A DNA stretch of 64,000 nt, from contig NC_060887.1 in the NCBI RefSeq assembly GCF_014805685.1, forward strand, positions 9,258,963-9,322,962. Direction: 5' to 3'. Source of the DNA: Silurus meridionalis. Lineage: Eukaryota; Chordata; Actinopteri; Siluriformes; Siluridae. Position 1 is the first letter of the stretch. Every line of letters begins with the position of its first letter. Shown here piece after piece: positions 60,331 to 64,000 of this stretch. The position numbers and the translations under genes were made by a program. Under the pieces are notes generated by a model that was not told the DNA's origin, did not search any database, and saw nothing but the letters and a program-made list of their open reading frames with translations.

Positions 60331-61342
60331 CACGGATCTGCATTAATTAGCATTAGACTTCTAACTTAAAATGGCAACACCAAAACCACTTGTGGGGACA
60401 GTCTATAAGGACAGACCTGGATTGTGGTAATCAATAGAAAGAGTCTACTACTGCAGGGACAAAAGGCTGTTCAACAAACATTTATATTTATAAACTTATC
60501 ATTTACTATTCCATACTTTTGAATTTATGCTGAAATACCAGCAATTCTTTTAAAGTTTTGTTGTTTGACAGGTGTAAATAGGTCACTGTTCTTTTGATTT
60601 ATGGCGGTCAAAAAACCGCAACCATGCAGCAACTTGCTCTAGAAAATCATCAATCTACAGCGAAGCGTAAGTGCTGGCACTGTGTCGATGATGTGCCGAA
60701 CAATTTCTACATTAAGATTACGAGTATAAAGACTGTTACAGTTAAAAGAAGTTAAACTGGGTTAGGGGATTAGAGGTAAAGGGAGGATTATGAAGTAGAT
60801 AAAATCCATACATTACAAATTACAAGTGAAATACTTGCCTACTTGAATGCTTGGGGTAAAGCTATTTCATTTGACCAATTCCTTTAATTCAATCTTTTAA
60901 GGTCTTAATATCATTTGTGTATCAATTATTTTTATCTCAATGTGCTGGAAATTTTGCTGAACATCGATATGTTTAAAACTGCTGAAAACAAGGTGCATGC
61001 TGGATAACAACGTTGTCAATTTTCCAGTTTCAATAGCTTGGATAATCTTATTATTTACTAAAATCGTTTGCTGCAAAATTTATATTTGATAAACTATTGA
61101 TAAATGATAAATGTCAGATTTCCAATGAAATCTAAAGCCATGGATTTTCTCCGCATCTGATTCAGGATGGGGCTGAAGAGATTCTGTCCTAACTACAGTA
61201 TACAGAATTTTCTAGAAACCACAAAGATGACCAATGCCAGTGTAAGGATTGCATATAAGAGTTCAGGATTCAAATGTAAAAAAAAAAATAAGGCAAAACC
61301 CTACTTTGCTATGATGAGCAATTACTTTCTCAGACAGGCTTA

Positions 61343-62239
61343 GGTCCAATAAGACCATAGCAGAATCCAAAGCGATTCGACAGTCTTAAACATGTAAAGT
61401 ACTCTGCTGTCTATAGTGGCAAGCACCGAGCAGGAACTGACTCAGGAAACCAGATATCTGTGTGCTACCGAATGTGTGTAAACTTCATCCTTGAGTTCAC
61501 CTGATGAGGAATCAATAAAGAGTCACATTAATAATTGCAATACATTACAAATTGTAAATATGAATGAAAAATGAATGTAATTGCAATAATTTCTATTTTT
61601 TGAAATGATTCTATCGTGTACATGAGGTCTGATATTCTGTATTTTTAGTATGAACTGGTATTAACTGGGACAACAAAACAAAAAACAACCAACCAACTAG
61701 AAAATTGTGTAATAAATCGTTCGATGTTATGATTACAAAACCAAATAAAAAATAATTGCAAAAATCCTATATTGCAAGTCCTTGCACTAAATTGTTTATC
61801 TCCAGCAAGAGGGTTTTTTGCAAAGTATTTGGGGAAATGACATGCAAAGAAGTCACTGTTGCATATGTGTATTTCGAGAAAACAGCGCGTTCAATTATGC
61901 TGTCTTAGCCTTTCCTACATATATAATGTATTATGTATACTCTTATGTATGTGTAGATAAAATATACAATTTGCATCTATATAATTACAATATACCTATA
62001 TATATTAATTTATCTACACTTATGCGTGTGTCCTTAATGTATTAAATTGATTGAACCTGAAGTGACACTGAACAAAACTCAGGCTCAGAGGTGCGAACAG
62101 AATGTTGCAAGCTTTCCCCATGCAATTATAAGAACTACACTTGTGTTTTTGCACATCTTTTAGACAGCTGCTATTGCTTTTTTGCACAAAACATTTTGTT
62201 CAATTACCAGGTTCACTCCTGTACTCAGCTCTCTTTTAC
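61343..62239. other. Intronic stretch of unit 1 not repeated within the window
   Basis: AT-rich with no recognised exon. Its second copy, if the duplication is complete, would lie beyond 64000. Confidence 0.4.
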
Positions 62240-62530
62240 ACACCGCACTGTGTAACATACAGCAGGTTTACTGGTGATGCTATTTTGTGTTTTGTGTATT
62301 TGTCTTGTGTTGTCTTTGCACTGTCATGTCTTGCACTGTTTGCACCAGGTTGCACACGATGCACTTTATGTGGTGAGGACACTTATTAGTCCTCAGCTCA
62401 GTGTTTTTTGTTATGTAGCTTTATGTTGTTTTGTGTAGCACCAGGGTTCTGGAGGAACTTTGTCTCATTTCACTGTGTACTGCGTCAGCTATATATGGTT
62501 ACAATGACAATAAAAGCTTCTTGACTTCTT
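62240..62530 (+). repeat. Retro-repeat with TTGACT tail
   Basis: Contains 'GCACCAGGGTTCTGGAGG', 'TTTCACTGTGTACTGC' and 'CAATGACAATAAAAGCTTC', then a short TTGACTTCTTGA tail. The polyadenylation-like AATAAA close to the tail fits a non-LTR element 3' end. The break of the tandem duplication falls directly at its tail. Confidence 0.6.
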
Positions 62531-62531
62531 G

Positions 62532-64000
62532 AGGATAAAAAAAATTTACAAGTGGGGAAATGATGGTTTGTATAATCTCAAGTGGAAGAACATTGAAGAA
62601 GCAGGTTGGCACCAAACTGATAATGTGCCAATGTAACAGTACACATTTAATCCAGTTCAGGGTTATTTATATAGCGCTTTTAACAATGGATATTGTCCCA
62701 AGTTTAGTGCCTTTAAGATGATTAATTATATTATGTATCCCTAATGAGTGAGCCAGTTGCCAAGGGGGGAACCTAAACAGGTACCAAAATCAAAAGAAAA
62801 CCCATCCTCATTTGGGTGCCACTGAATATCGATTTGTTATAGTTCCATCATTGTCGAGGTGTACTGTTCAGTGATCGGCGCATAAATGCAGAACTGCTCA
62901 TGCGAAATGAACTCCTAAACCATTGTAGCAGACTGTTCAGATTAAATACAGTCCAAATCCATTCTTATAGTTCTTCAGTTGCCCAATAATCATCACGGAT
63001 CTGCATTAATTAGCATTAGACTTCTAACTTAAAATGGCAACACCAAAACCACTTGTGGGGACAGTCTATAAGGACAGACCTGGATTGTGGTAATCAATAG
63101 AAAGAGTCTACTACTGCAGGGACAAAAGGCTGTTCAACAAACATTTATATTTATAAACTTATCATTTACTATTCCATACTTTTGAATTTATGCTGAAATA
63201 CCAGCAATTCTTTTAAAGTTTTGTTGTTTGACAGGTGTAAATAGGTCACTGTTCTTTTGATTTATGGCGGTCAAAAAACTGCAACCATGCAGCAACTTGC
63301 TCTAGAAAATCATCAATCTACAGCGAAGCGTAAGTGCTGGCACTGTGTCGATGATGTGCGAACAATTTCTACATTAAGATTACAGTATAAAGACTGTTAC
63401 AGTAAAAGAAGTTAAACTGGGTTAGGGATTAGAGGTAAAGGAGGATTATGAAGTAGATAAAATCCATACATTACAAATTACAAGTGAAATACTTGCCTAC
63501 TTGAATGCTTGGGGTAAAGCTATTTCATTTGACCAATTCCTTTAATTCAATCTTTTAAGGTCTTTATATCATTTGTGTATCAATTATTTTTATCTCAATG
63601 TGCTGGAAATTTTGCTGAACATCGATATGTTTAAAACTGCTGAAAACAAGGTGCATGCTGGATAACAACTTTGTCAATTTTCCAGTTTCAATAGCTTGGA
63701 TAATCTTATTATTTACTAAAATAGTTTGCTTCAAAATTTATATTTGATAAACTATTGATAAATGATAAATGTCAGATTTCCAATGAAATCTAAAGCCATG
63801 GATTTTCTCTGCATCTGATTCAGGATGGGGCTGAAGAGATTCTGTCCTAACTACAGTATACAGAATTTTCTAGAAACCACAAAGATGACCAATGCCAGTG
63901 TAAGGATTGCATATAAGAGTTCAGGATTCAAATGTAAAAAAAAAAATAAGGCAAAACCCTACTTTGCTATGATGAGCAATTACTTTCTCAGACAGGCTTA
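62532..64000 (+). repeat. Tandem duplication, unit 2 (truncated by window end)
   Basis: Aligns to 59868-61342 with about 99% identity outside single-base indels. It continues past the window. Confidence 0.9.

Larger units (their letters stand above)
59868..62531 (+). repeat. Tandem duplication, unit 1 (2,664 bp)
   Basis: The sequence from AGGATAAAAAAA at 59868 reappears from 62532. Over the 1.47 kb that can be compared the copies differ by roughly eight substitutions and about as many one-base indels. The unit lies in the presumed first intron of the kcnn4-like gene and contains a reverse family R copy (about 59990-60330) and, at its end, another retro-repeat (62240-62530). Confidence 0.9.

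Overview
The window looks like nuclear DNA from a bony fish, probably an otophysan such as a catfish. That lineage guess rests only on the repeat families and is weak. The supporting signs are AT-rich sequence, many CA/GA/GATA microsatellites, several Tc1-like transposon families, Ty3/gypsy fossils, tRNA-derived SINEs, and short coding exons with consensus GT/AG splice sites. Nothing suggests bacterial, plasmid or viral genome organisation. Most long reading frames are chance frames, microsatellite translations or transposon remains.

Layout: (1) 0-7 kb: a minus-strand first exon resembling SPACA6, a sperm-egg fusion factor, whose remaining exons lie beyond the left edge, followed by weaker minus-strand candidate exons at about 1.9-2.1 kb and 6.3-6.5 kb. 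(2) 6.5-29.3 kb: a transposon-rich intergenic block with two degraded Ty3/gypsy elements (8.4-10.9 and 28.5-29.2 kb), at least four Tc1/mariner-like families, and a hAT-type MITE with a perfect 8-bp target-site duplication nested in one of them. (3) 29-40 kb: low-complexity polypurine/polypyrimidine tracts, two copies of a non-LTR retrotransposon 3' end, and another gypsy fragment interrupted by a probable MITE. (4) 40.4-42.5 kb: a minus-strand, multi-exon, frame-broken gene resembling the fish SAMD3-like family. (5) 43.6-44.1 kb: a cluster of three tRNA-derived SINEs. (6) 46.8-50.8 kb: two near-perfect snapback hairpins, then an intact four-coding-exon BTG/Tob-family gene encoding 279 residues. 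(7) 52.3-56.7 kb: a Tc1-like element with long inverted repeats holding a second Tc1-like element, and a direct duplication of about 0.7 kb. (8) 59.1-64 kb: a CpG-rich promoter and the first coding exon of a calcium-activated potassium channel resembling KCNN4. Its first intron carries a 2.66-kb tandem duplication that runs off the right edge.

The three recognisable host genes (spaca6-like, BTG-family, kcnn4-like) do not form a pathway. SPACA6 acts on sperm at fertilisation and some BTG members are oocyte/maternal factors, but no functional link can be read from this sequence. From memory, SPACA6 and KCNN4 both lie on human 19q13, which would be compatible with an ancestral linkage.

I found no convincing new biological system. 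The most unusual structures are the two adjacent snapback hairpins at 46.8-47.6 kb, the young tandem duplication at 59.9-64 kb, and the nested transposon stacks. Single-base differences between the duplicated copies and the frame breaks in the SAMD3-like gene raise the possibility of residual long-read assembly errors.
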